From assembly GCA_001725355.1 (NCBI GenBank), contig MEGD01000019.1, positions 38,850 to 102,849 on the forward strand: a stretch of DNA of 64,000 nt. The letters are read 5' to 3'. The position numbers and the translations under genes were made by a program. The notes beneath the pieces were generated by a model. That model was not told the origin of the DNA. It worked only from the letters and a program-made list of their open reading frames with translations, and searched no databases. The DNA comes from Novosphingobium sp. SCN 66-18 (lineage in GTDB: Bacteria > Pseudomonadota > Alphaproteobacteria > Sphingomonadales > Sphingomonadaceae). Positions 1-13,582 of the stretch are shown piece by piece; within the stretch, counting starts at the first letter, position 1; every line of letters starts with the position of its first letter.

Positions 1-1465
1 TCAGCATGATCGTACCAGTCGAGCCGAACAGCGTGCCCAGCAACGCGCGTAGGTCCGCGGCGCGGCGGGCGAGCACGACAGGATCGCCGGTCTGGCCTTC
101 CACGCCGTTGTTCCACGAGAAGTTCTCGCCATGGCCGTCGCGGTTGTCCTCGCCATTGGCCCGGTTGTGGCGGTGCTCGTAGGCTACGCTGTCGGCCAGC
201 GTGAACCCGTCGTGCGCGGCGAGGAAGTTCACGCTGCGGCAGCTTTGCTTGCCGAACACGTCGGACGACCCGGCCACGCGCGTCGCCAGCACGCCCACGC
301 CTTCGTCGCCGCGCCAGAAGCGCCGCACATCATCGCGATAGCGGTCGTTCCATTCCAGCCAGGTGTCGGGAAACCGGCCCAGCTGGTATCCGCCGGGGCC
401 GATGTCCCACGGTTCGGCGATCATCACGCGGTCGGCCAGCAGAGGATCGGCGGCAATCTCGGCGAAGATCGGCGCATCGGCGGCAAAGCCGGGGCTGCGC
501 GCCATGATCGGGGCAAGATCGAAGCGGAAACCGTCCACGCCGGCGTGCCGCACGAAATGGCGCAGCGTGTCGAGCGTCAGCCGGCGTACCGCCGACTTGC
601 CGAAATCGAGCGTGTTGCCGCAGCCGGTGTCGTTGATCAGGCTGCCGTCGGGCGCGTGGGCATAGGCGGCGTTGTCCAGCCCGCGCAGCGAGAGGATGGG
701 GCCGAACACATCGCTTTCGCCAGTGTGGTTGAACACCAGATCGAGCAGCACGCCGATCCCTTCGGCATGCAGCGCGGCCACGGTATCGCGCAGTTCGGCC
801 ACGCCGCCGGGGCACAGGCCCGGATCGAGCGCCATCGGCGCCACCGGGTTGTAGCCCCAGGCATTGCACAGCCCCAGCGGCGGCAGGTGCCGCTCGTCGA
901 TCCACGCCACGATCGGCATCAGTTCCACCGCGCCGACGTGCAGCTTCTTCAGGTGGGCGAGCACGGCGGGATGGGCCAGCGCCGCCACCGTTCCGCGCAG
1001 CGCCTCCGGCACATCGGGGTGCAGCATGGTGAAGGCGCGCACGTTGACTTCGTAGATCAGCCCGCCGCGCGCGAAGCGCGGCGCTTCGTGCGCGCAGTCC
1101 GGGAGCGCGCCCGGAACGATCGCCTTGGGCACGAGTGGCGCGGTGTCCACGCCGAATTGCGACAGGCGCGGATCGTAGGCGAAGCGGTGGTCCAGCTCCA
1201 CCGCGTAAGGATCGACCAGCAGCTTGGCCGGGTCGAACCACAGCCCGCGTTCGGGCGCCCACGGACCTTCGGCGCGATAGCCATAGCGCGCCCCGGCAAG
1301 CTCACCCGGCAGTTCCACGATCCACGTTTCACCGAAGCGCGCCATGGGTTCGCGGCGTTCGCCGGCCGCGTCGAACAGGCACAGCCACACCGCCTCCGCC
1401 AGAGGGGCGCGCACGGCGAAGCGCGTGGCGCCGGACCCGATGCTGACGCCCGCCGCCGCGCTCAC
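1..1465 (-). CDS. glgX: Glycogen debranching enzyme GlgX, 3' end outside the window
   Basis: Hydrolyses alpha-1,6 branches of phosphorylase-limited glycogen in the cytoplasm. About 488 codons are visible; the C-terminus lies beyond base 1. The start is GTG at 1465, preceded by a G-rich Shine-Dalgarno (GAGGGGGG); no other start fits before the in-frame stop upstream. The protein opens with an isoamylase N-terminal (CBM48-like) domain (GSGATRFAVRAP, then GYRAEGPWAPERGLWFDP) and enters the GH13 barrel. At the left edge the frame reads RALLGTLFGSTGTIML, which fits the late part of the barrel. It is the last gene of the glycogen operon, 10 bases after pgm. Family assignment is firm; only the missing end is unknown. 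Confidence 0.93.
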   Translation of the reverse strand, partial: MSAAAGVSIGSGATRFAVRAPLAEAVWLCLFDAAGERREPMARFGETWIVELPGELAGARYGYRAEGPWAPERGLWFDPAKLLVDPYAVELDHRFAYDPRLSQFGVDTAPLVPKAIVPGALPDCAHEAPRFARGGLIYEVNVRAFTMLHPDVPEALRGTVAALAHPAVLAHLKKLHVGAVELMPIVAWIDERHLPPLGLCNAWGYNPVAPMALDPGLCPGGVAELRDTVAALHAEGIGVLLDLVFNHTGESDVFGPILSLRGLDNAAYAHAPDGSLINDTGCGNTLDFGKSAVRRLTLDTLRHFVRHAGVDGFRFDLAPIMARSPGFAADAPIFAEIAADPLLADRVMIAEPWDIGPGGYQLGRFPDTWLEWNDRYRDDVRRFWRGDEGVGVLATRVAGSSDVFGKQSCRSVNFLAAHDGFTLADSVAYEHRHNRANGEDNRDGHGENFSWNNGVEGQTGDPVVLARRAADLRALLGTLFGSTGTIML

Positions 1466-1475
1466 GTCACCCCCC

Positions 1476-4551
<3,076 letters not shown>

Positions 4552-4555
<4 letters not shown>

Positions 4556-5814
4556 GCCAGGCGCTCTATCATGTCCTTGGTAATCAGACAGACGCCGTTG
4601 TCGGTGCGGCGGAAGCGGCGTGCGTCGAGTTCGGGATCCTCGCCGACGACCAGCCCTTCGGGAATGCGCACGCCCGAATCGAGGATCACGCGGCTGAGCC
4701 GCGCACCGCGCCCGATGTTGCAATAGGGCAGGATCACCGCTTCCTCGCACGACGAGAAGCTGCCCATCTTCACGCCGGTGAACAGCAGGCTGCGCCGCGC
4801 CAGCGCGCCCGAGACGATGCAGTCCTGCGAGATCAGCGAGGAGATCGCCATGCCGCGCCGCCCTTCCTCGTCATGCACGAACTTGGCGGGCGCGGCGATG
4901 ATCTGGTCGGTCCAGATCGGCCAGTCGCGATCGTACATGTTCAGCTTGGGCACGGTGTCGGTCAGGTCGAGATTGGCTTCGAAATAGGCGTCCAGCGTCC
5001 CCACGTCGCGCCAGTATTCCTCGATCTCCTCCGCCGCGCGGATGCAGCTGGCGGTGAAGCGGTGCGCCACGGCCTTCCCGTGCTTCACGATGTAGGGGAT
5101 GATGTCGTTGCCGAAATCGCGCTGCGAATCCGGGGTTTCGGCATCGCGGCGCAACTGGTCGAACAGGAACTTCGTCTCGAACACGTAGATGCCCATCGAG
5201 GCGAGCGAGAAACCGGGGTTGCCGGGAATGCCCGGCGGGTCCTTCGGCTTTTCGACGAAGGCGGTGATCGCGTCGTTTTCGTCCACCGCCATCACGCCGA
5301 AGCCGGTCGCATCCTTGCGCGGCACGACAAGGCAGCCGATCGTGACGTCCGCGCCCGAGTTGACGTGCTGGCGCAGCATCATCTCGTAGTCCATCTTGTA
5401 GATGTGGTCTCCCGCCAGGATGACCATGTACTTCGGCGCATGGGCCTGGATGATGTCGATGTTCTGGTACACCGCGTCGGCCGTGCCTTCGTACCACAGC
5501 ATTTCCGAGATGCGCTGCGAAGCGGGCAGGATGTCGAAGCTTTCGTTGCGTTCGGGGCGCATGAAGTTCCACGCGCGCTGCATGTGGCGGATCAGCGAAT
5601 GCGCCTTGTACTGCGTGGCCACGCCGATGCGGCGGATGCCCGAATTGATCGCGTTGGACAGGGCGAAATCGATGATCCGGCTCATCCCGCCGAAATAGAC
5701 CGCCGGCTTGGCGCGGTTGTCGGTCAATTCGCGCAGGCGGCTGCCGCGCCCCCCGGCCAGCACATAGGCCATCGCATCGCGCGCCAGCGGCTGACCATAT
5801 GTTTCCCGTGCCAT
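4552..5814 (-). CDS. glgC: Glucose-1-phosphate adenylyltransferase
   Basis: Makes ADP-glucose from glucose-1-phosphate and ATP, the committed and usually allosterically controlled step of bacterial glycogen synthesis. 420 residues. The nucleotidyltransferase signature [19 protein letters not shown] is at residues 22-40, followed by [15 protein letters not shown]; the C-terminal left-handed beta-helix is present ([19 protein letters not shown]). The start is ATG 5814 with purine-rich sequence just upstream; a longer in-frame extension would run into glgB and is rejected. It lies 19 bases after glgB and overlaps glgA. Confidence 0.96.
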
Positions 5815-5833
5815 GTCCTCTGCCCCTTTCCGT

Positions 5834-8002
5834 TCAGCCTTCGTATTCGAAATAGAGTGTCGCCAGCGGCGGCAGCACCACCAGCGCCGCGCCGTCGTGC
5901 GCGGTGATGCGGCCCATGTTGCCCCGGCCGCTGCCGCCATAGACGGCGGCGTCGCTGTTCAATACCTCGCGCCACGCGCCGTCGTGCGGCAGCGGCAGGC
6001 GGTAGTGATCGTGGACGGCGGGCGTCATGTTGCAGACCACGGCCACCGGCTTGTGCCCCGGCGCCTTGCGCAGCCACGCGAAGACCGAGGCGAGTGCATC
6101 GTCCACCACCAGCCAGGAAAAGCCTTCCGCCTCGCAATCGCGCGCGTGCATGGCGGGGGTGGACGTGTAGGCACGGTTGATGTCGCGCACCCAGCGGCGG
6201 ACGCCCTCGTGCGCGGGCGCTTCCAGCAGTTCCCAGTCGAGCGACCGCGCCTCGCTCCATTCGCGGCGCTGGGCGAATTCCTGCCCCATGAACAGCAGCT
6301 TCTTCCCCGGATAGCCCCACATCATTCCGTAGTAGGCGCGCAGCGAGGCGAACTTCTGCCAGTCGTCCCCGCTCATCTTGGTCAGCAGGGAGCCTTTGCC
6401 GTGGACCACCTCGTCATGGCTCAGCGGCAGCACGAAATTCTCGCTGAAGGCGTAGACCAGGCCGAAGGTGATCTCGTCGTGATGGTAGCGGCGGTGGATG
6501 GGCTCGCGCGCCATGTACTGCAGCGTGTCGTGCATGAAGCCCATGTTCCACTTGAACCCGAAGCCCAGGCTGGTCGCGCCGGGGCCGCCGTCGCCCACCG
6601 GCAGCGTCACCCCCGGCCAGGCGGTCGATTCCTCGGCCACGGTCACGAAGCCGGGATGGCTGCCATAGACCGCCTTGTTCATCTTCTGGAGGAAGGCCAC
6701 CGCCTCCCAGTTCTCGCGCCCGCCCTGCTCGTTGGGAATCCATTCCCCGGCCTCGCGCGAATAATCGCGGTAAAGCATCGAGGCGACCGCATCCACGCGC
6801 AGCCCGTCGACATGGTACTGTTCGGCCCAGAACAGCGCGTTGTTGACCAGGAAGCTGGACACCTCGCGCCGCCCGAAGTTGTAGATCGCAGTGTTCCAGT
6901 CGGGATGGAAGCCCAGCCGGGGATCCTCATGCTCGTACAGCGCGGTGCCGTCGAACCGGGCAAGGCCGTGTTCGTCGGTGGGGAAGTGCGCCGGCACCCA
7001 GTCGATCAGGACAGAAATGCCGGCGCGGTGCGCGCCATCGACGAAGCGGGCGAAACCGTCCGGCCCGCCAAACCGCGCGGAAGGGGCGTAGAGGCCGGTC
7101 GTTTGATACCCCCAGCTCGGGTCGTAGGGATGCTCGCTGACCGGCAGGAACTCGATATGGGTGAAGCCCATCTCGACGACATAGGGGATCAGCAGGTCGG
7201 CCAGTTCGTCCCAGGTGTGGAACGCGTCCTCGCCGGGCTTGCGCCACGATCCGGGATGGACCTCGTAGATCGCCATCGGTTCGCGCCGCGCATCGACCGA
7301 GGCCCAATGCGCGCGGTGCGCGGCATCACCCCAGTCTGGCTTGGCCGGACGCGCGGTGAGCGAGGCGGTCTTCGGCCGCATTTCCGATGCGAAGGCGAAG
7401 GGATCGGCCTTCAGTGGCAGAACCTCCCCGGTCGGGCCGACGATGCGGTACTTGTAGGCATGGCCCGGCCCCACATCGGGCACGAAGATTTCCCACACGC
7501 CGATGTCCGCGCGCTTGCGCATCGGATGGCGGCGGTGATCCCAGTCGTTGAAATCGCCGACCACGGCGACATGCCGGGCATTGGGCGCCCAGACCGCGAA
7601 ATGGACGCCGGAAACGCCTTCGTGTTCGATGCAATGCGCGCCCATCTTGTCGAACAGGCGGAAATGGGTGCCTTCGTTGATGAGAAAATCGTCCAGCGGC
7701 CCCAGCACCGGGCCGAACGAGAAAGCGTCGGTCACCCACCATTCGTGCGTGCCGGCCTTGCAGCGATACTTGACGGGTTGGGCCTTGCCCGTCACCGCGC
7801 CTTCGAACAGGCCGCGCCCGTCCACGCGTTCGAGCGTGCCTAGCTTGCGTCCCTTCAGCGAACAGGCGGTCACTTCGTCCGCGCCGGGCAGGAAGGCGCG
7901 GGCGAACGCGCCTTCGGGGCCCTGATGCACTCCCAGAAGCGAAAACGGATCGGCGTGCGTCCCGCTGAGCAGGGCTTCGATGGCGCGCGCCGATGGTTTC
8001 AT
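5834..8002 (-). CDS. glgB: 1,4-alpha-glucan branching enzyme
   Basis: Introduces alpha-1,6 branches into glycogen. 722 residues, normal for the long GlgB form with two N-terminal beta-sandwich (CBM48) domains followed by a GH13 barrel. Visible motifs include the barrel entry [46 protein letters not shown] with the catalytic Asp, [12 protein letters not shown] with the acid/base Glu, and [18 protein letters not shown] 8002 has GAGGAG eight bases upstream and begins eight bases after the glgP stop. It is the second gene of the glycogen operon. Confidence 0.96.
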   Translation of the reverse strand: MKPSARAIEALLSGTHADPFSLLGVHQGPEGAFARAFLPGADEVTACSLKGRKLGTLERVDGRGLFEGAVTGKAQPVKYRCKAGTHEWWVTDAFSFGPVLGPLDDFLINEGTHFRLFDKMGAHCIEHEGVSGVHFAVWAPNARHVAVVGDFNDWDHRRHPMRKRADIGVWEIFVPDVGPGHAYKYRIVGPTGEVLPLKADPFAFASEMRPKTASLTARPAKPDWGDAAHRAHWASVDARREPMAIYEVHPGSWRKPGEDAFHTWDELADLLIPYVVEMGFTHIEFLPVSEHPYDPSWGYQTTGLYAPSARFGGPDGFARFVDGAHRAGISVLIDWVPAHFPTDEHGLARFDGTALYEHEDPRLGFHPDWNTAIYNFGRREVSSFLVNNALFWAEQYHVDGLRVDAVASMLYRDYSREAGEWIPNEQGGRENWEAVAFLQKMNKAVYGSHPGFVTVAEESTAWPGVTLPVGDGGPGATSLGFGFKWNMGFMHDTLQYMAREPIHRRYHHDEITFGLVYAFSENFVLPLSHDEVVHGKGSLLTKMSGDDWQKFASLRAYYGMMWGYPGKKLLFMGQEFAQRREWSEARSLDWELLEAPAHEGVRRWVRDINRAYTSTPAMHARDCEAEGFSWLVVDDALASVFAWLRKAPGHKPVAVVCNMTPAVHDHYRLPLPHDGAWREVLNSDAAVYGGSGRGNMGRITAHDGAALVVLPPLATLYFEYEG

Positions 8003-8010
8003 GATGCTCC

Positions 8011-10379
8011 TCAGACTCCCCAGATCTCGCGGGCATATTCGGCGATCGTCCGGTCGGACGAGAACCAGCCTACGTTGGCAATGTTGCGGATTGCCGCCGC
8101 CCGCCAGCCGGCCGGGTCTTCCCAGCGGCGATCCACCGCGCGCTGCGCGGCGGCGTAGCTGTCGAAATCGGCCGCGACCATGAACCAGTCGCTGTCGTAA
8201 ATGCCGCCCATCAGGCCGGCGTAGCGATTCGGATCGTCGGGCGAAAAGACGCCGGTCGCGATGGCGGACACCGCCTGCTGCAATTCGCGCGAACCCTCGA
8301 TCACCTCGCGGGGATTGTAGCCCTGCGCGCGCTTGGCCAGCACTTCCTCCGCCGTCAGGCCGAATATGACGATGTTGTCGTCGCCGACGCGATCCTTGAT
8401 CTCGATGTTCGCGCCATCGAGCGTGCCGATGGTCAGCGCGCCGTTCAGCGCGAACTTCATGTTGCCGGTGCCCGATGCTTCCATGCCGGCGGTGGAGATC
8501 TGTTCGGAAAGGTCCGCTGCCGGGATCAGGCGTTCTGCCAGCGTGACGTTGTAGTTGGGCACGAACACCACCTTGAGCAACCCGCCCACTGCCGGATCGG
8601 AATTGACGCGCCGGGCGATGTCGTTGGCCAGTTTGATGATCAGCTTGGCGTTGTGATAGCTCGACGCCGCCTTGCCGCCGAAGATCTTTACGCGCGGAAC
8701 CCAGTCGCGTTCCGGGTGGCTGCGGATTTCGTCGTAGAGCGCCACCGTCTCGATCAGGTTCAGCAACTGGCGCTTGTATTCGTGGATGCGCTTGATGTGG
8801 ACGTCGAACAGCGCATCGGGATCGAGCCGGACGCCGGTGATCGCCTTGATGTGCGCGGCCAGCGCCACCTTGTTCGAACGCTTCACTTCGGCGATGCGTT
8901 CGCCCAGCAGCTTGTCGTCGGCCAGCGCGTTCAGTTCGACCAGCTTTTCCGCGTCGTCGAGAAAACCGTCGCCGATCGCGTCCTTCAGCACGGAGACGAG
9001 GCCGGGGTTGCATTGCTGCAGCCAGCGGCGCGGGGTGACGCCGTTGGTCTTGTTGTTGATGCGATCGGGATAGAGCTTGTGCAGGTCAGAAAAGACCGTG
9101 CTCTTCATCAGTTCGGTGTGCAGCGCGGCCACACCGTTGACGCTGTGCGCGCCGCTGAAGGCAAGGTTTGCCATGCGCACGCGCCGTTCGCCGCCTTCGT
9201 CGATCAGGCTGATCGCGGAAATCGCGCCATCGTCCAGCCCGGCCTTGCGCGCTTCGCGCAGCACGCGCGAATTGATCGCGTAGACGATCTGCATGTGGCG
9301 CGGCAGCAGCCGTTCGAACAGCGGTAGCGGCCAGGATTCGAGCGCTTCGGGCAGCAGCGTGTGGTTGGTATAGCCGACCGTGCGCTTGGTGACGTCCCAC
9401 GCCTCGTTGAATTCAAGGCCATGTTCGTCGAGCAGCAGGCGCATGATTTCCGCAACGGCCACTGCCGGATGGGTATCGTTGAGCTGGATCGCCGCCTTGT
9501 CGGGCAGGGTGCGCACATCGCCATTGTATTGCGCGTGGCGGCGCACGATGTCCTGGATCGAGGCGGAGGTGAAGAAGAACTCCTGCCGCAGCCGCAGTTC
9601 CTGCCCCGCGGCGGTGGAATCGGCGGGATACAGCACGCGCACCAGCGCATCGGCGCGGGCTTCCTCCACCAGCGCGCCGACGTGGTCGCCGGCGTTGAAC
9701 CGGTCCAGCCGGATCGGATCGAGCGCGGCGGCGGTCCACAGGCGCAGCGTGTTCACGCGCTTGCCCTTGTACCCCACCACCGGCGTATCGATGGCATAGG
9801 CTTCGATCTGTTCGGCGGGCTTCCATACCACGCCTTCGCCATCGTCGACCACCTCGCCGCGGGGTTGCCGTGGCTCAGCCAGGTTTCCGGCAGCTCGACC
9901 TGCCAGCCATCGTCGATGCGCTGGCGGAACATGCCGTTCTTGTAGCGGATGCCGTAGCCGTAGGCCGGGATGTCGAGGCTGGCGAGGCTTTCCATGAAGC
10001 ACGCGGCCAGGCGGCCGAGGCCGCCGTTGCCGAGCGCCGCGTCCGGCTCCAGATCCTCCAGCGCGGCCAGGTCGAGCCCGTGTTCGCGCAGCGCCTTTTC
10101 CATGTCGCGCGTCATGCCCATGTTGGACAGCGCATCGCGCAGCAAGCGGCCGATCAGGAATTCCAGGCTGAGATAATAGACCCGCTTGCCGCTTTCGGCA
10201 TAGGTCTTGCGGGTCGATTCCATCCAGCGGTCGATCACGTGGTCGCGCAGCGTGAGCACGGTGGCGGTGAACCAGTCGTGCGGCTTGGCGGCGCGTTCGT
10301 CCTTGCCGACGCGATGGCGCAGCACATCGATGATATGGGCGTCGATCTCGGCAGCCGTGGAAGTGATCTCGAGGCTCAT
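8011..10379 (-). CDS. glgP: Glycogen phosphorylase, split by a one-base frameshift
   Basis: Phosphorolyses glycogen to glucose-1-phosphate. With one base restored the product would be 789 residues, the usual size. Residues 1 to about 172 read from ATG 10379 (Shine-Dalgarno GGTGGAG) through SLEFLIGRLL and LGNGGLGRLAACFMESLA to VELPETWLSHGNP. The rest continues in another frame from RGEVVDDGEGVVWKPAEQ through QLNDTHPAVAVAEIMRLL, KTNGVTPRRWL, the pyridoxal-phosphate region (SYHNAKLIIKLAND) and EASGTGNMKFALNGALTIGT. The switch falls at the G-run 9861-9864; one extra G would restore a single frame. It is either a real inactivating mutation or a homopolymer sequencing error. First gene of the operon. 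Confidence 0.92.
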
Positions 10380-10809
10380 GGAACAAGCTCCACCCTGAAG
10401 GCCCGGCCGACCGGCATGACGCAAACGTCCGTCCGACCGGGCATGTTATCCCGGCCTTTCACTGACACCGGCCCCCCGACCGACTTGCGCCGGAGCACGC
10501 CCGTTCCGGATTGCCTCCGGTTTTCGCCGTACTGCCCGGGGCGCCTCCCCCGCGGAAGGCTCTCCCGAATCGATGGGTATGACAGAGGACCGCGGTTCGA
10601 CAAGGCGCGATAATGCTGCGGTGCAAAAAATTGAGCCATTGTGGCGCGTGCAAGACCGGGACCGGCCGTGGCGCAGCGCTTCGCTTTCATGCCCCCACTC
10701 CCGTTCGGACCGGCGGCGAGGCCGGCGCGGATCTTGTCGTCATGATCCCCCTACGCGGCCGCAGGAGCGATGTCTGCCCATGCGGCGCGGGAAATACGTC
10801 TGCGCGCGT
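10380..10809. other. Intergenic region upstream of the glycogen operon
   Basis: About 430 bases separate the glgP start from the end of the TonB receptor gene, both on the minus strand. No credible protein fits in any frame. The glycogen operon promoter should lie here. The only base-composition outlier is an A-run near 10625-10632, which reads as a T-run on the minus strand. No intrinsic terminator with a T-run was found after the receptor gene. Confidence 0.5.
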
Positions 10810-12846
10810 TCAGCGGATATCGACGCGCAGCCCGGCCCAGACTGTGCGCGGCGTGCCAAGATCGATCGAACCGGCGGCGTTGCGGGTCACGATCTCGGCG
10901 TCGGTCAGGTTCTCCCCGCGCAGGATCAGGCTGAACGGCCCTGCCAGTGGCACGCGGACGTAGGCGTCCAGCGTCGTCGCGGCTTTCAGCGTATCGGTCT
11001 GGAGGTCGTCCTCGTATTGCGCGCCGACATGGCGCAGCGTCATTGCCAGCGTCCAGCGCGGGGCGGGCTGCCATGACAGCGTGCCGCTGGCGGCGATCTT
11101 CGGCGTCTGCGCGGGGCGCAGCCCATTGAGCGCGAACGCCGCACCGCTGGCTTCGACCCTGGCGTCGGTGAGCGCCAGCGATCCGTCGAACGTGACCTTG
11201 CCCAGGCGGATCGACGTGCCCAGCTCCAGCCCGCGCGCGCGAATGGCGTCCACGTTCTGGCGCTGGCGGGTGTTGGCGGCGACCGTCACGTTGGCGATGG
11301 CGTGCTCCACCCGGTCCTGGAAAGCGGTGAACGTGAAGGTCACGGCCGGAAGCGGGTTGAAATCGAAGCCGGCCTGATAGCCGACCAGCCGTTCGTTGCG
11401 CAGGCCGGGGTTGGCCTGGGTCACGATGGGAAACACGGTGAAGGTGCGGTACAGTTCGTTCAGCGTCGGCTGGCGCAACCCGGTGTAGGCGGCCGCGCGC
11501 AGGGCAAGGCCATGGCCCGCATGGATCACCGCGCCGCCCCGGAAGCTGCCAGTCCATCCCGCGCGGTCGGCATACGTGGAAGCGCCGGTGACCACGCCCG
11601 CCGCGTTGCTGGTGACGAGATGCCCGTCGGCAATCGTCCAGCGGTCCGCGCGTGCCCCGGCGGTGAGGATCACCGGGCCAAGCGTCCAGTCGTCTTCGGC
11701 GAACAAGCCGACATCGCTGTTGCGCCCGCCGGCGCGGCGACGCGCGGTGACCGCGCCGGTCGTGGCGTTGTAAGCATCCTCGATCCCTTCGCCCGATGCC
11801 ACGCGCCAGTCCGTGCCCAGCCGCAGCACGTGCGCGCCGCCCACCGGCGGGCGCAGTTCGGCCTTGCCGCCCCATCCGGTTGTGGGGGTGCGGCGCTGGT
11901 CCAGCGTCTTGCGATAGCTGGTGGAGCTGATGGCGATATTGTTGAAATCGCGCGCCTGAACGTAGGTGAGAACATCGAACTGCCAGCGCCCCCGGCCGAT
12001 CAGGCGCAGGCTGGCGTCCTGCCCGCTCGATCCCGTGTCCGCCCCGGCGAAGCGCAGCGTGCGGTTGTCCTCGAACGCCAGCAGGCGCACTTGCAGCTCG
12101 GTCTTGGCGCCGATCGGCGCGACGCCGCGGATGCCGGCCGACCAGCTATCGTATCGCGCCCGCACGCTCGCCGGTACGCGCTGCGTCACCGGCGTGGTCC
12201 AGAAGCCCTGGCCGCGATCCCAGCGCCCGCTGACGACGGCGAAGCCCTGACCCAGCTTCGGCGCGAAGGTGCCCGAGGTTTCGGTCTCGCCGCGATCGTT
12301 GGCGAGCGCGCTCGCGCTGACAAGGCCCAGTTGATCGGCATCCGCGCTGCTCAGTTCGATCGTTCCGGCCACGGCGCCGGCACCGAACGCGCCCGCCCCG
12401 CCGCCGCGCGTGACGCGCGCCGATGCCAGCCGTTCGGGCGCGATGGCGCTCAACGGGATATAGCCGAAGAACGGGTCCGCCATGGGCACGCCATCGAGCA
12501 GGACGAGCGTGCGGCTGGTGGCGTTGCCGCCGAGTGCGCGCAGGGTGACCCCTTGCGACGACGGGTTGGACGAGCGGCTGTCGGAACGGCGGAACTGCTG
12601 AAAGCCCGCCGCCGAGGACAACGCATCCTCGATCCGGCCCGATGCCGCGAGCAGCAGCTTGTCGCGGTCGATCTGCTGGACGTCGTAGGCCGCGGTGGCG
12701 GGCGCATCGATCAGTCCGCGACCGGTGACGACGATCGCCTGCGCCGGACCTTGCGACGCGTCGGCGGGTGCCTCCTGCGCCTGGGCGATGGTTGGCAGGA
12801 GTGCGGCAAGCGGCAAGGCAAGGGCAGGGCGGGCAAACGGCCGCAT
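10810..12846 (-). CDS. TonB-dependent outer-membrane receptor, BtuB/CirA-like
   Basis: Outer-membrane active transporter of unknown substrate. 678 residues from ATG 12846. The start is chosen because it begins a clear signal peptide (MRPFARPALALPLAALLPTIAQAQ); Shine-Dalgarno AGAGGAG lies 12 bases upstream. A short TonB-box-like stretch (AIVVTGRG) and a plug domain follow (GVTLRALGGNATSRTLVLLDGVPMADP); the barrel ends VWAGLRVDIR, close to a normal aromatic C-terminus. The plug resembles the compact vitamin/siderophore receptor type more than the sugar or aromatic receptor types. No energy-coupling or periplasmic partner is adjacent, so the substrate is open. Confidence 0.88.
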   Translation of the reverse strand: MRPFARPALALPLAALLPTIAQAQEAPADASQGPAQAIVVTGRGLIDAPATAAYDVQQIDRDKLLLAASGRIEDALSSAAGFQQFRRSDSRSSNPSSQGVTLRALGGNATSRTLVLLDGVPMADPFFGYIPLSAIAPERLASARVTRGGGAGAFGAGAVAGTIELSSADADQLGLVSASALANDRGETETSGTFAPKLGQGFAVVSGRWDRGQGFWTTPVTQRVPASVRARYDSWSAGIRGVAPIGAKTELQVRLLAFEDNRTLRFAGADTGSSGQDASLRLIGRGRWQFDVLTYVQARDFNNIAISSTSYRKTLDQRRTPTTGWGGKAELRPPVGGAHVLRLGTDWRVASGEGIEDAYNATTGAVTARRRAGGRNSDVGLFAEDDWTLGPVILTAGARADRWTIADGHLVTSNAAGVVTGASTYADRAGWTGSFRGGAVIHAGHGLALRAAAYTGLRQPTLNELYRTFTVFPIVTQANPGLRNERLVGYQAGFDFNPLPAVTFTFTAFQDRVEHAIANVTVAANTRQRQNVDAIRARGLELGTSIRLGKVTFDGSLALTDARVEASGAAFALNGLRPAQTPKIAASGTLSWQPAPRWTLAMTLRHVGAQYEDDLQTDTLKAATTLDAYVRVPLAGPFSLILRGENLTDAEIVTRNAAGSIDLGTPRTVWAGLRVDIR

Positions 12847-13134
12847 GGGCGAACTCAACTCCTCTTGGTTCCGGAAACCGGCAAGACAAAGGCCTCCCGG
12901 CAGGCACCGGGCAGCGCGCGTTGGCACGCCTAGCCGAATGCGGGCGTTTCGCCAGCCGGATTTGCACGCGGAGGGCGTTTTGTGGGCGCCCGTGGCCCGC
13001 TTTGGCATGGTGCGGTGCGGAAACTTCCACTCACTAGGGCGAGTCGCGGCGGTTGAGCATTCGGCAAATGACGTATGTTGAATGCTCTATCTCATAATAC
13101 TCTTTTGCCAGATCGTAACACTGTGCGAGGAAAT
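12847..13134. promoter_or_regulatory. Divergent region with a long receptor leader
   Basis: 288 bases between the TonB receptor (minus) and the small HTH-like gene (plus). The receptor side is rich in short GC inverted repeats and contains GTGCAAATCCGG on the minus strand, a string that also occurs in cobalamin riboswitch cores; the rest of that riboswitch is not recognisable. The plus side (about 13070-13130) is notably AT-richer and is the likely promoter for the gene at 13135. Confidence 0.35.
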
Positions 13135-13338
13135 ATGTCCGCTCAAAGGCTAACCCATGTCGAGCCCGATGTCGTTGCTCGGATGGCATCGGTGATCCAC
13201 TGCCAGAAGCCCGAAGTGATCCAGGCGAACTTCGGAATCGGCCTGAATACGTGGGTTAAGCTGCGGGAAGGAAAGGCGATTCGCCATTCCGTCGCGATCC
13301 GGCTGCTCCAGCGCCTGCAGCGTGATCATCTGATCTGA
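13135..13338 (+). CDS. Small HTH-like protein, 67 residues
   Basis: The start is ATG 13135 with GCGAGGAAAT just before it. The protein contains VIQANFGIGLNTWVKLREGK followed by a basic helix, IRHSVAIRLLQRLQRDHLI, which looks like a compact helix-turn-helix related to Cro/C1 proteins. It stands alone, divergent from the TonB receptor and upstream of the two-component genes, so a local regulatory role is possible but unproven. I do not recognise a named family. Its size and good Shine-Dalgarno argue that it is a real gene. Confidence 0.65.
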   Translation: MSAQRLTHVEPDVVARMASVIHCQKPEVIQANFGIGLNTWVKLREGKAIRHSVAIRLLQRLQRDHLI

Positions 13339-13352
13339 ACCTCCGCGCGAAC

Positions 13353-13371
13353 GGGCATTTTTGTGCCCTTT
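13353..13371 (+). terminator. Short hairpin after the small HTH-like gene
   Basis: GGGCA, a six-base loop and TGCCC followed by TTT lie 14 bases after the stop codon of the gene at 13135. The stem is only five base pairs, so this is a weak intrinsic terminator candidate. Confidence 0.4.
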
Positions 13372-13582
13372 CCCGATTTCGTACAATCGTCCTGAATCTG
13401 TTCGGGAGGGGTTGAGTTCATCGCGTTTGCGATGCACAATCCAAAATGGCGCAACACACAATGCCCGGCGCCTGGGGTCGATAAAGTACAATGTCCGATG
13501 CGTTGGGGAGGGGGCCGGCGCATAATGCCGTGTCCCCTGACAGATCAGGAACCGCCATACCGCCGTTCAGGGTGAGGGACCT

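Noticed and set aside
8011-9000. Fused glgP-glgB reading frame spanning about 5834-9013
   Set aside because: The N-terminal third is an out-of-frame translation of glgP; glgB has its own ATG and Shine-Dalgarno at 8002.
10620-10650. Sigma-54 promoter before the glycogen operon
   Set aside because: On the minus strand TGGC and TTGCA occur, but the GG and GC are eleven bases apart rather than ten.
12847-13020. Cobalamin riboswitch in the TonB receptor leader
   Set aside because: GTGCAAATCCGG matches part of the core, but the ACUGU segment and the closing B12 box are not recognisable and the pairing order does not fit. A covariance-model search would settle it.
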